The translations under genes were made by a program, and so were the position numbers. From positions 2,976,001 through 3,040,000 of the forward strand of contig OX579633.1 in assembly GCA_951230915.1 (NCBI GenBank): a DNA stretch of 64,000 nucleotides, read 5' to 3'. The notes under the pieces were generated by a model. That model saw only the letters and a list, made by a program, of their open reading frames with translations, ran no database searches and was not told where the DNA came from. This document shows, one piece after another, positions 47,028 through 58,226 of this stretch. The DNA comes from Antitrichia curtipendula (taxonomy: Eukaryota; Streptophyta; Bryopsida; Hypnales; Leucodontaceae). Position 1 is the first letter of the stretch. Each line of letters begins with the position of its first letter.

Positions 47028-47165
47028 AAGGTAAATGGGAATAAGTTCATTGTGGGCAAAATTATATTAGTGGTATACATTTTAGAACTTTAATGTACAC
47101 CACTAATATAAATTTGCCCACAATGGACTTGCTCCCATTGGGCTTGGAATAGGATGTTTACCTTA
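47028..47165. mobile_element. foldback MITE family H, copy H2
   Basis: Nearly one long hairpin: AATGGGAATAAGTTCATTGT, then GGGCAAAATTATATTAGTGG, faces CCACTAATATAAATTTGCCC, then ACAATGGACTTGCTCCCATT. The outer ends are AAGGTAAA and TTTACCTTA. Shares its arm sequence with H1 at 17.2 kb. Confidence 0.8.
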
Positions 47166-48038
47166 TGTTACTTTATAGCACTACTTATGGATAGATTAAA
47201 TCAGATTACTGAGTGATTTGTTATGTGAATGAAGTTCACATGCCCTAATAGAATAAACAATTGGTGATCCTTGAATTCACAAACATTGAATGAATATATA
47301 ATTGACATTTAATGTTGGTAACATTAATTGGGTATTGCATACATCTCAAATTTCTCCAACCAACTTCATTGTGCACTACGTGCTAATTTAATTTAAAACA
47401 ATTTCATATGACTTCCATATGATTAGTGTACTAATTTTTATATTTATTTTACATCATTTGAAAGTTTAGTAACTTTGTAAACATAGCATGAAATTATAAA
47501 ATTAGTACCATTGGGCAATTCCCAACAATTAAAATATTGATGGTATTTTTTAGAAACTATGCAGAGTAGCTAAGAAGAACAAGTTCACGGTGATAGATTT
47601 ATATGTTTTTGAATATTTTATCTAAAATTTTCAGTATCTTAAAAAAATATATTTCAAACATTGATAAAATAAATACTTTGTAGAATAATTCCATGACTGC
47701 ATACAAGGAGAGGTATTATTTATTTACTTTTAATTAGTGAAGTAAAAATATTAGCTATTTAGGAAGTAGGTTCTAAAAATTGGTAGAGAAGTAGATATGC
47801 AAGTTGCAAAGACATAACAAATTTGTCCATTCAACCTTGTTTTCAAGAAATGTTGTTTGTCCAAAACAATTAAAATGCTTTACAACCAATTTAGTGATGC
47901 ATGGTATTTGTTAGAAAAATATTATCTCATTCCTATATATAATGTTCATATTATGTATAATAGAATTCTCTTTAACCCTAGAACTCCATGCTCGTAATCA
48001 TGGAAATCATCCTTTTTGCTATTGTGTGAATCATTTAC
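47166..48038. other. AT-rich intergenic DNA, nothing identified
   Basis: No gene or bounded repeat that I can define. Confidence 0.45.
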
Positions 48039-48268
48039 TTAACCCTTGAGCGTCGACACGGACACCAAACGTCCAATGGATGCTACAAAATCCTTGTAGT
48101 AGAACAAAAGTACAATTATTCATCTTCAAAATTTTGTTGTGAAAAGGGAAGGTCTTTCTACACTAGTTTGACTTCCAATGAGTGCTTTTGCTATTTCTTA
48201 AGCCAAATGATTCACATGGTAATGAAAAGGGATGATTTCCAAGGTCACCCCCTCATCCTTTAAGGGTT
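48039..48268 (-). mobile_element. MITE family B, copy B4
   Basis: It begins TTAACCCTTGAGCGTCGACA and ends CATCCTTTAAGGGTT. It contains ACTTCCAATGAGTGCTTTTG and GATTTCCAAGGTCACCCCCT in family B order. It is the left half of an inverted pair with B5. Confidence 0.72.
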
Positions 48269-48440
48269 CAAAAAAACAATCCAAGAGCACTCATTGGAAG
48301 TCAAACTACTATAGAAGACCTCCCCTTTCCACAACAAAATTCCAAGGATGAATAGATGTACTTCTATCCTTATATAGAAGGATTCTTTGTCATCCATCGG
48401 ACACTGAAAGTGTCCGCAGCGACGTTACAGTGTTAATTAC
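48269..48440 (+). mobile_element. MITE family B, copy B5
   Basis: It carries AAGAGCACTCATTGGAAGTC, then AAACTACTATAGAAGACC, then GGATGAATAGATGTACTTCT, and ends GCGACGTTACAGTGTTAA. Complementary to B4 over about 100 bases, so the B4-B5 transcript could fold into a long hairpin. Confidence 0.7.
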
Positions 48441-49389
48441 AGTGTTAATATCACTCCTACATATTACACAAAATAAAAGTGAGCCAGATTTTAGCTCAAT
48501 GTTTCATGCAATGTTTTCACGTTTATTGTAGTGCACATAGCAGGTTCATGTACCACCCGACAAATGCAATCAAAACAAATGGATGGCCCACCGTTCAACT
48601 ATTGTCCAGAAGACACTCTTTCCACGTCAAATTTCCACCTGTTGCATCACACAAACGCCTTTATTCAACCTTCTCAACCAATCCCTTTGATGACTTCTAC
48701 CTACAGATAGAAGAGCAGTGACAATATCTGACTGTCCTTCCCAAAAGAAGACACCCTCAGATCCATGACTTTGGACTCAGCAACAAACTCATTTGAATTG
48801 TAACTCTTTCTGATGGTTGTTGCATCTGGCCGTGATATCGACACATCGCTTTACATTCATTTCTCCAGGGACACGTATAGGGAGGCACATTTTCACAACA
48901 GAGGTGTGATGGAATGGTTTTAAGTTCACGCACCTGCAACAAGTTGCCATGACAAGTGTTCTGCAAGCCAAGATATGTGTAGTCACGCACTCATGTTCCT
49001 GCACATAATTTTGGTTGCAACAATGGACAGTAGACATCTGTTCTTACACCTTACAGTAAATAATGGAGGCAGGGCAAATTTACAGTTGACGCGGACATGG
49101 ACAGGAGTGGCAGGGAGTCCGAGTAAAGATGAAGTCACTAGAAAGAAAAATAAAGTATACAATCATTGAGAACATGCCCTCGGTATTACTACAACCGTTC
49201 AGCTTAACTTAGTAGCTGGGAAATAAGCAACTCCATCTGTCGAAACAGGTCTTTGATGATTTCAGCTCAAAAGCCAGTAATGACCAACAGCTTCCACTTT
49301 ACTTGGCATAATCCTAAACCACAGCATTTATATAACGAAATGATAAGAGGAATGAGTTATTCTCTTTTGTTGTTATAAACCATTCGCTT
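48441..49389. other. 3' flank of the amidase gene; no separate gene seen
   Basis: Composition is closer to genic than the desert to the left. Part of it is probably the amidase 3' untranslated region. An 80-codon plus frame (48479-48721) has no recognisable features. Confidence 0.45.
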
Positions 49390-52300
49390 CTAAGTATACT
49401 GCAAAAGGTTTGGTATTGGGCCCAGTTGGTGCTCCAGTAATGCACAGATTTTCAAAAGCTCCTCGTCTCCCTGTCGCCGACCCACCACCTGCACATGATT
49501 AAGATTCTCAATTACAATCAACAAATTATAACCCTCCCGAGAATGAAGCTCTCGAAGTCATTGTCTGCATCGGCAAGGGTCTCGCTGAGATGTCTGCATT
49601 CTCCATTTTTGAATTACATGCCACAATTTGTCCCTCATCTGGATAAAGAACTTGTCACTATCGAATCATTCACTCCCAGTTGATAATTTTCATACTGTAG
49701 AGTTCTCTCTTTTTCTTCCGTCTCCGGGTAAGTAATGAGCTAGTACGCTTTTGATGCAGAATATGTCCGGCGACTTGCGAGAACCGCTAGAGTTTTGGCA
49801 AGTCTGATTACTGACACGGCTTCACTATCTCTATTAATCTGCTTGCTCTCGCTGCTTACATAGTTCATTATCACCTAAACGCCAGACTTGTATGACACAG
49901 ACGGTGACACAGGATGCCCATTTGCAGTAAACAAGGTTTAACTTCTAAATAAGTCATAGAAAACCTGGCTTGAAGATGATCCAATAATCACTAGCAAACA
50001 TTGGGGCAGTCGCAGAATATCGTACCTGAATGCCAAGGGGCTTGCCATCAACTGTACAGAGAGGCATAGTTACAACTGGGTTGCCTGTAACCGAGAACGG
50101 TGCCACGTAACCAGTGAGTGCTCTCCAGTAGGGGACCTTCGCCCCGTTGACGTGAAAGGGATGGTGATCGTAGTTATGTTCATGTGGTAAAATGGCACAA
50201 ACTGCAACAAATACAACCCCTTCAGTAAAATGATAAGCGTAGAGCAGTTTCCACACCTCCTCAGCCGTCTATTCGCACCAAGGTACGAGACCTAAAAGTT
50301 TCCACATAAACATTTAAGCCGTTTCCAATTACTAGACTGCCTATTAGACTGCCTTAAATGTGATTTCAGTGCATCTTAGCATGTAATTTTTGGACATTGG
50401 ATGAACAAATCATGAAGGTTTAATGTACTGATTACATGTACACCTGAAAGCGACCCTAGGCTCTCATTGTCAGACAATGTATATTTTATGTAAAGAATCT
50501 GCGGGGATTGCTTTTGGGTAAGCGTCTTAATTAGGCGCAGTTGGCTTCTCTGCACATATCGGCCCACTTGTTTTTTCTCCCCACAATGACTACACAAAAT
50601 TACTACCGGAACTGTTGACTTCCAGTCCATTGTCCTGGGCTTGAGGAACCACTCATATACCGGCAATTTAATGTATCCAATTAGAAAACAAAATTACCTT
50701 GTAGACACCTGCAATATCAACACATAAGAAACCGACAGATGTTGAATAGGGAGTATCACCTGGAGTAACAAGGGCAGCAAATCCGGCCTCGGAAAGGAAC
50801 GAGTCAATGATGTCTCCTCCTTCCTTCTGTGCATCTGTGGCCTCACAGATTGTTTCTCTGAACTTGTCAGTCAATTCCTTATCCCCAAAGCTTAAGCCCC
50901 GGGTAAACGCCTGCAAAAATAATCGATACAGCATCAATGCTAGCCTTGAAAAAGTGTTATTGTTCATGAGGTCAAATTCTGAGTTTGCAGATTTTGAGTT
51001 TGCGGCCATACTTGCAAAGCTTTGTGGAGTCGAGCCATGCTTAGAGAGGGTCCTGGACTTAGACAAGCAGTTAGTTGTGGTTCGCTATTAGTGCATTCGA
51101 GCCGTCTGGGAATGGCCTTCATACGATCTCGTATCCTCTCATCAAGAGGAACGCCAGGGAACGATGTCCACACACCAACGGTATGAGACTCTGTTGGCAA
51201 TGAAGGAAGCCTTCTATCATGAATTTTCTCGCCTGACACTAATGGGAAGACAGCATCCATTACAAGCTGCAGATCGGCGACCGTTTTCTGCACACACCAC
51301 ACCGTAACAGCATTCAATTGTTTGAATAGTCATCCAAATCTCTAAAGGCTAGTCACGCAAAACAGTAGCTAAGGTAGAGGACACTAAAATCGTTAGGGAC
51401 CTAATCTCGTAATACTAAACCAACAGCAAACTCAGCTATTGACACACTTGGTTGAACTTCAATTAGCAAGTTTGGTGCAAGCATAACTTTTGCCAAAAAT
51501 GTCTATGGCCACTAATCTTTGAATGGAAATGCGGTTGCCTACTGTCCCTCCAATAGTGGCCTACTTTGAAAGATTGAATAAGAATTCACATAGATAAAAA
51601 TTTGGTCTCAAGAAAGCTCGATTCTTATATCCGTAATGATCTCTTCAGTGAGCACTATGGAGTGATCTTGCAATGAAAGCAAACGCTTGCATATTGGTTA
51701 AAATGATTGAAGTGACGCAAATAGTATCCTCTACCGTAACAGCAATACTAGTGCAGGAATTGCTAGCGCTAAAAGTGAAACCAAGTCCACTCAGCATCCA
51801 AATGACAAATCACATTCCAGGGCAGAGTGTAGAAGTGTCAGCAGACTTACTGCAAAGATACCTGTGACCAGAACATGGCCAGTAATATCAGGCCCATGAG
51901 TCGGAATGGGAGGTACTATGCCATCACCTACTTCATACCCCATCCTTCCCCTTGATGCTCTCAGCGAGCTCACACCACAGAATGCTGCCTATACAACATG
52001 AACTTACTCGTTGTCATTATAAAGTAGGGATGGCCACATTCAAATTGCAGAACAACATCCTTTGAAAGGACGAAATTTCCACATTGTAATATCTTGACTT
52101 GCAAAAACCATCTTACACCTCATTCCTTCACCCCTAAATCATAGTTGATTCAGGTTTGCAATCTGTAGGGACATGCAAAGGAGATGAATTCTTTAAGAAG
52201 AGAACAGAAAGCGTGATTTTCTGATTTCTTAAGTTGAAAGGGGTTATTTGAGACCAGTTGCACTCATTCGCCAAGACTCAATGCATGTTTTCAACTGGAT

Positions 52301-54109
52301 CCAATTTTGAAACTGGAAACGCTTACCGGAATGCGCAAAGAGCCATTCCAGTCAGATCCAAGAGCAAATGCTGCCATCCCTGCCGCTACAGCAGCTGCGG
52401 AACCTGCATGAACGCCACCACAGTAGCAATCTGCGGTTGAGAAACTGAAAGTTGAATGATTTTACTCGGTCTGAAATGTGGACTACCCTTGTACTTCAAA
52501 CTTAACCGAGTATTGTATTCCTTTGAGATTTTAGATTTGGACTTCCAATAACGTTGTTCAGCTCCTAAATCAAATGACAAGAATTCAAATCCTAACTTTC
52601 CAGGTCCATCTGAAAGATATTCCAGGATGCTGTTCAGAGAGTTGACAGACCTCTTGAACCTTAATGTTAAACACAAAGTTCAATATGGGCTAGGGTTCAC
52701 GACAACCTCCTGAACTGCCTCCAGCGGAGAGTTCCGGGTTGTATGGGTTGCAAGTAGGCCCATAGACTTCATTGAATGTTTGTACATCAAGCGCAAGCTG
52801 CATCAACCCAAACCTCACGGTAATTCTGTCATCACACGATTTGCCATATACTTACACTCCAAAGAACCCCAAAGTGGGCCTCATGGGTTTCTTAGCAGTA
52901 TTGAGTATGTCACATGGGGAATGTCTTTTGACCAAGTCTATTAATTTTTTTCCCAACACATCCAAGGTTCTTCACTGATCTGCTGATTTAAAACTCGGAC
53001 CCATTAATAATTCTGGACTATTGATTTTTCATAATATGATCAATCCAAATGATCATCTTAAAATCAAGTTGAACAATGCTGCGGGATAGTAATACTCACG
53101 TAAGGAACATTGGTCTTGCCAATCGGAATGGCTCCCAGTTGCCTCAGCAGAGTCACATGCTTGCTATCCTTGTCTGCTGGAGGATTTCCAACAAACTCAA
53201 GGCCTCCACAGACCGTATGAAAGCCTTCGACATCCACATTATCTGCTCAATAAGATCAAGGACCAAATCCAATACATTGAGTGAGAAAACAAATCGGTCT
53301 CAAGAGAGTGTGGCACTTGTGATACCCAAAAGAGATCTCTCCAGTGAGCTCTGTAGAGTGATCTCCCAATGAAACCACACTCCGGCACTGAATGATTAAA
53401 GTAATCGGAAAGAGAATCCTCTACCTTATACTAATTCAGCAACTCCGAAAAAACAGCCACTAACCTTTAATTGCAAAGAACATTCACGAAGTGCCTATCG
53501 ATCCAATCTCTACAAATGCCATCTAAGAAAAGGCTACTAATATCATATGCCAACCTACGTCCTCGAAAGGAATACCAGAAAAGCAAAATCATTTTGAAAT
53601 TCGACAAGAACTGAAAACGGAGAGTGTGAGAGAATTAGGCCAACCTTTGACTAGAAACGGTAGTCCTTCAAGAGCGCGGGGCCTGACCTGGTTATCAGGA
53701 AATGAGACTTCGGGATCGCAGGCACACGATTCCACTATAGAGTTGATCTCACCATCGTGTTGCCAAATGCGCGACATGTAATGCTCCACCAGCTGCCAAT
53801 AGAGCACACAACCCAACCCGATTTTCGGTGAATTGGTCGAAAATTTGAACTACATACATTTCGATGTGATAGAAAACGGTAATGCCAATAATGACACAAA
53901 ACCTTGTCGTCTGGCAGCTAATTTGGTAAATATACTTCAAAGAATCGCATAAACTAGACACAAAACGCCTTATTTACTGTGTTTCCCACCATAAACCTCA
54001 AGCAAAACCCTCCAAACACACCATGCAAATAGGGTTTAGAGTGAAGAGGGCTGACCCCAGGAAAGGCAATTTGCTCCGCCAAGGGCCGCTTGTGCACCAT
54101 GTTGTCCAT
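49390..54109 (-). CDS. amidase-signature family hydrolase (10 exons)
   Basis: Seen exons, transcription order: 54109-54056 (tentative), 53792-53645, 53242-53100, 52797-52707, 52403-52327, 51988-51851, 51287-51012, 50910-50760, 50201-50026 and 49488-49390. Together they give one frame of 450 codons plus stop. Family marks: GLPFLVKDNVDVEG with the catalytic Lys (about residue 67), GGSSGGSAAAVAAG with the cis-Ser (about 143), and GSDWNGSLRIP with the nucleophile Ser (about 167). The Lys-Ser and Ser-Ser spacings match fatty-acid amide hydrolase and malonamidase. The C-terminal ILPHEHN...HVNGAKVPYW...VVTMPL...GKPLGIQ block resembles bacterial acetamidase-type enzymes. Known: the fold hydrolyses a C-N amide bond through a Ser-Ser-Lys triad. 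Inference: substrate unknown; no obvious targeting signal. Donors after exons 4 (GTTGTC) and 8 (GTGATA) are weak but needed for the frame. Exon 1 is the least certain part; without it the protein lacks a start. Confidence 0.87.
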
Positions 54110-55089
54110 TTCCACAACGTCCGAAACCCCAAATCCTCCAGGAACGCCAGCGATTCTTTAACAAGTGCAACAGATGCCGAGAAATCGGTCACTCAAACGT
54201 AACTAAACCCTAATAAATTCGCAAAGTTGTTTTTTCCATCATCTCCCGGCCTCTGGTGGCGCACCAAAATTTATATACAGAATTCTCCAGTTTTTGAATT
54301 TCACGCAGGATGCGTAGTTCAATGTTCTGTGTTCGGAAACCGGGTATACGGGTGTTCGCATGCATCCGGGTACCAGACCAACACAGCAATGAACATATTC
54401 GTGCCTGTTGGGCTACTTCGGGAAAACTTCGACGTACGGTTGCTCCCGGACTTGGAACTTTGCAACATCGCGAGAAACTCTTCAAATCATGTTAAAAGAC
54501 TAGCGGTAGCATGAAGATAAACAATTATTGTCTCAATAGTTTATGATGCCACGAAAAGACAACATGAATTTGAATTCCAAGCGACTTCTGCAGAAAAATC
54601 CTTGACATTATAATGGCACCAGTGCAAAGCCACAAATGCAAATTTGAATGCGAACTTGGAGGGAATCTGCTCTTTGATCGTGTGAAAGTCTAGAGTTTAT
54701 TGACGACTAATCACTGTTCGAACACTCAGTAGAATGTAATAATTTGGGTATGCCAGAAGATTTGATGTAAACATTTGTCACAACAATTCAAAAACCAACG
54801 CACAGAAGGTAACAAGAGGGCTTTATCAGTAGCATACGAAGAATGAGCATGCTTCATAGCATGCCTGTCTAAGAATTCACCCTTCTGTGAGTAAAATAAT
54901 ATCTCATAAGACAACAATCACACTACGATGATCGCAGAATCACGTTCCATATGCTCAAACGCTCACAATTTTTGATTGTCGCCATTGCCACCCCTGAGAA
55001 TTCACGGTCCGTTCTGAAATTTGCCAGTTGCCTGTTGCAAGTAGCAATCTCACCAGCAGGCCTGACAATATGCTTGATCAGTAGCCCTG
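54110..55089. other. spacer between the NusB-domain and amidase genes
   Basis: Probably the amidase promoter/5' leader (right of 54109 on the minus strand) and the 3' end of the NusB-domain gene. Frames of 91-95 codons at 54210-54514 have no family resemblance. No TATA box that I trust. Confidence 0.45.
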
Positions 55090-55091
55090 AA

Positions 55092-55123
55092 ACTCTAACC
55101 GAAACCCTAACCGAAACCCTAAT
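55092..55123 (-). repeat. telomere-like 12-bp repeat across the stop codon of the NusB-domain gene
   Basis: On the minus strand the sequence reads TTAGGGTTTCGG repeated, with the last unit degenerate (TTAGAGTTTCAGGG). The TAG stop codon of the NusB-domain frame is inside the first unit. TTAGGGTTT is the core of plant telomeric and telo-box sequence, here interrupted by CGG. Confidence 0.8.
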
Positions 55124-56093
55124 CGGAGTATTCGTCTGCGAATCCCAAATCTTCAGGTCGCAAGGGCTCCTTCCCGAGCTCTCTCTCCAGCTTCTCCGCC
55201 ACCGACACGGCCGGCGCCTTCCCTTGAATCTTTCTTCTCCGAATATAGCTCCCCAGGCATCCATTAACAATCCTCGGCGCAGCCAAGTCACAAAACCTCT
55301 TCGCAAGCTCCACGGTCTCATTCACCACCACCCCCGGCGGCGTTTCCGAGGTCTCAATCTCCGCGAGCGCCATCTGCAGAATACAAATCTGCAACAACGC
55401 CCCTTTCGGCTGCTGCTTCCATTTCGCAGGAATAATCTCCATCAACACTCTCTCCTGCAGCAACCACCTCTCCGCCGTCTCCTTCACGAGGCTCCTCGCC
55501 ATCCGAATCACGAAGCTGTTGTACACCAAGGGCGGAGGCGCGGTGAGCACATACGCTTCCAAAGAAGCTTCCGCTTCGAGCGCTTGTTCCAAAGCAGTGG
55601 CCGTGGCTTCATCTTCCACGACGAGATTCTCCCCGACGTCGGGACAATGCTCGTACCCAAGCAGTTGCGTCTTGTCGAACGAATGCGCCACGGCTCGCTG
55701 CTTCACGCGCTCGTCGAAGACCTTAAGTGGGTAGACGCCGGAGACGAAAGCGGAGTACAAGACTGATAACGCGAGCTCGCGGGCTGCACGTGGTGTGCGG
55801 AGGCGGCCGAATTTGTCGAGCTTTGGGACGGGGATGGTGGGAGCGGGCTTGGGTGTGAATGGACGCTTCGTCCTGGAGAATACCTTCTTAGGTCTGGAGC
55901 TTGCTAGGGAGTTTTCGTCCACAATTGAGGATTGTGAAGCAACTTCAGACACAATTGAGACCCCTCCACGTGAGCATGCGCAACAGAGATTGCTGGGCAT
56001 CGTCAAACGCTCCGAGAGAAATGCGCTCTTAAACTCGGTGCTGCCATTGTGCGTCGGTCCTATTGCGACGTGACTAGATTGGCGTAACGCCAT
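55119..56093 (-). CDS. NusB-domain protein, probably plastid-targeted
   Basis: Seen: an uninterrupted 324-codon frame from ATG 56093-56091 to TAG 55121-55119. The open frame runs 12 codons further upstream without an ATG, so this Met is the first available start. Residues 1 to about 95 are Ser/Arg/Lys/Pro-rich with few acidic residues early on, as in chloroplast transit peptides. Residues about 102-290 are a NusB-type helical domain: PRAARELALSVLYSAF, an inserted Glu/Ala-rich stretch (about 160-185), then KWKQQPKGALLQICILQMAL, and the C-terminal signature VVVNETVELAKRFCDLAAPR followed by IVNGCLGSYIRR. Known: bacterial NusB binds boxA RNA with NusE (ribosomal protein S10) in antitermination and rRNA transcription; plants carry a plastid version. 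Inference: a role in plastid transcription or rRNA synthesis. It has no introns, unlike its neighbours, so an old retrocopy is possible. Confidence 0.9.
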   Translation of the reverse strand: MALRQSSHVAIGPTHNGSTEFKSAFLSERLTMPSNLCCACSRGGVSIVSEVASQSSIVDENSLASSRPKKVFSRTKRPFTPKPAPTIPVPKLDKFGRLRTPRAARELALSVLYSAFVSGVYPLKVFDERVKQRAVAHSFDKTQLLGYEHCPDVGENLVVEDEATATALEQALEAEASLEAYVLTAPPPLVYNSFVIRMARSLVKETAERWLLQERVLMEIIPAKWKQQPKGALLQICILQMALAEIETSETPPGVVVNETVELAKRFCDLAAPRIVNGCLGSYIRRRKIQGKAPAVSVAEKLERELGKEPLRPEDLGFADEYSD

Positions 56094-56705
56094 GGCTACC
56101 TCGCAATCTGGTGCTAAAACCTGCAACAACTCGTGAGGAGCTCTCCACTGACCCTAAGCAAAGGTCACAGAACAGGGAATTTGCGAGAGAGTCTCAATCT
56201 AAAACTTAGAACCTAAAAAACTAGGAAGCTTCAGTGAGCATTTGTGAGCATTGTGGTCATTTCCAGGTATCGAATTCTTAAAGAAGATGAAAGGGGGAGG
56301 AGGAGAATTGTTTGATTTGGTGGATAGTTGCTACACGAAGGGAAGGCAGCCGTGTGTGTGATCTCTTCAAAATCTCTTCCATATGGAAAACTGAATCTGC
56401 AGTGAAGAGAAGAGGAAAAAAACAGGGAACATGAAGAATTGATAAACTGATCCTAAAACCCAAAACCCTGAATGAGCGTGTTCGAACTTCCGAGTGATGG
56501 ATTGCAGGGTGCTTCGGAGTGTGAGCAAGTGAGGATAAGGTCCTAGTTCAGGCAGTCCAGGGTGAGGATTGGGGATTTCTGTCAACGATGGTTTCCATCT
56601 ACGGATGAATGAATTAAGGAAGCGACCAGTGACAACAACAAAAATGCATGGAATATTTTTGCTAGCCACGAATTCATTGCTTACTTTTCATCCCCAAAAT
56701 ACTTA
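56094..56705. other. upstream region of the NusB-domain gene
   Basis: Probable 5' leader and promoter on the minus strand. An AAACCCT-like telo-box (CCCAAAACCCTGA, 56459-56471) lies about 370 bases upstream of the start codon. No other gene. Confidence 0.45.
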
Positions 56706-56912
56706 GCGTTTAAAGGACGAGGGGGTGACCTTGGAAATCATGTGAATCATTGGCTTAAGAAATAGTAAAAGCACTCATTGAAAGTCAAACTATTATAGAA
56801 GATCTCTTTTCACAACAAAATTACGAGGATGAATAGTTGCACTTCTATCCCACTACAATGATCCCTTGTCATACATTGAACGTTTGGCATCAGTGTCGAT
56901 GTTTAAAGATTA
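56706..56912 (+). mobile_element. MITE family B, copy B6
   Basis: It begins GCGTTTAAAGGACGAGGGGG and ends GTCGATGTTTAAAGATTAA. Shared order: GGAAATCATGTGAATCATTG, CTTAAGAAATAGTAAAAGCA, CTCATTGAAAGTCAAACTAT, GGATGAATAGTTGCACTTCT. It is the only desert-type element found among the genes at the right side. Confidence 0.72.
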
Positions 56913-57500
56913 ATACTTAGACTACTAGAGATGCTCTAAGAGATCCATGATTCACTAGAGGGCTTATGAATGTTTTTAAGAGATTATTGTTGGAGCTACT
57001 CTAAACAGGTGAAGTACATTAAAGCTTGTTGGAAAAATAATTATCATCTATTCTTTAGCAATGTACTAAACTTGGTGACTTGGTGCTTTACAGATTTTGT
57101 ACAAAATTAGTTTATGCAAGGATTGAAATTGTAGAAAATTTCAGCAATTATTATCAGATGCAAGCGTAATAAGAAAATTAAAAATAAATAAAAATCTGCT
57201 GCAATTTAGTAGTTTAAAGTTACCCAGGAGAGAAAACCAAACGAACAAAGAAATAACTCGCACCAGGCAAAATACAAGAAAATAAATGTCACAAGGCACT
57301 TGACATATTAAATGAGTCGACCAATGTGCTAACTCCAGCAACCCTGAACAGTACAGTACAAATTCATCTGCTCTAAAATGCTCGACTACGGTGAAACTCT
57401 CCACTGGGATGTTCATCACGTTGTCCGCTTCGATTTGAGTAAAATTACCTCAAATGGGAAATTCACGCCCAATCACAGGACATGAAGCATACCCTCAATG
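56913..57500. other. intergenic DNA, no gene identified
   Basis: No frame with recognisable content. Part may lie downstream of the TIC-like transcript. Confidence 0.45.
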
Positions 57501-57678
57501 TACAACCCTTTACAAATAATGATTCTTCCCACTTATAAAAAATGACAACACCTACCCATTTAAACACAATCATCTTCACTCGGCACAGTAATGCGCATCC
57601 ACTGCTTCTCACTTCTGATAATTACCCTTCGCATCGACACGCAGCTGATTCACACCCTTGCCAGAACGCACAGGCAAC

Positions 57679-58045
57679 CTATTAAGATCATAGCAACAAT
57701 TTCACTCAGAATCCAATAGGTCACAAGAACACCGTTACAAGCGTACAGCATAACTAGAAATAAATGCAAAAAAGGATCCAAATCCATCAATGCAAACTCG
57801 GCCAGCCTCAAAACAAAACAGCATTACTAAAAGATCAAAACAATAAATTACCAAGATTCAGGGTCCACAACAAACCAGGGAAACTTAAAAAATACCAACT
57901 CCACCAAACCGAACAACACAGCACGGGGCAACCTACAAATAAATCCACAAAAAACAACAGAATTACACATGCACAATCAATTACACGGACGATCAAAAGC
58001 ATTAGGACACCAAAAAACATGACCAAAACCCTTTCATAAACTTAC
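57679..58045 (-). other. candidate 3' untranslated-region intron of the TIC-like gene
   Basis: On the minus strand, TTTGAC|GTAAGTTTATG (intron starts 58045) is a consensus donor lying 180 bases after the TAA stop of the TIC-like gene. A good acceptor, GATCTTAATAG|GTTGCCTG, follows at 57679. The exon after it (57678 to about 57550) contains no long frame. Splicing here is inferred from signals only. Confidence 0.35.
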
Positions 58046-58226
58046 GTCAAATGTCCATAGAACCAGTGCCGCAAAAGCCTCAAAGTATCTCCTGACTGCC
58101 AATTGCCGGAACATCAATCGTGGAATAAGAAACAATCGCTCCTCAGGGACCCAAATAATTACAGAGAATCATGCATATAAAACTGATGACATCTCCGCGC
58201 TTCACCAAATAAACCAAAGAAAAAAA

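Noticed and set aside
54951..55766. 271-codon plus-strand frame
   Set aside because: Antisense to the NusB-domain gene, with composition mirroring it. The minus-strand frame has the recognisable domain.
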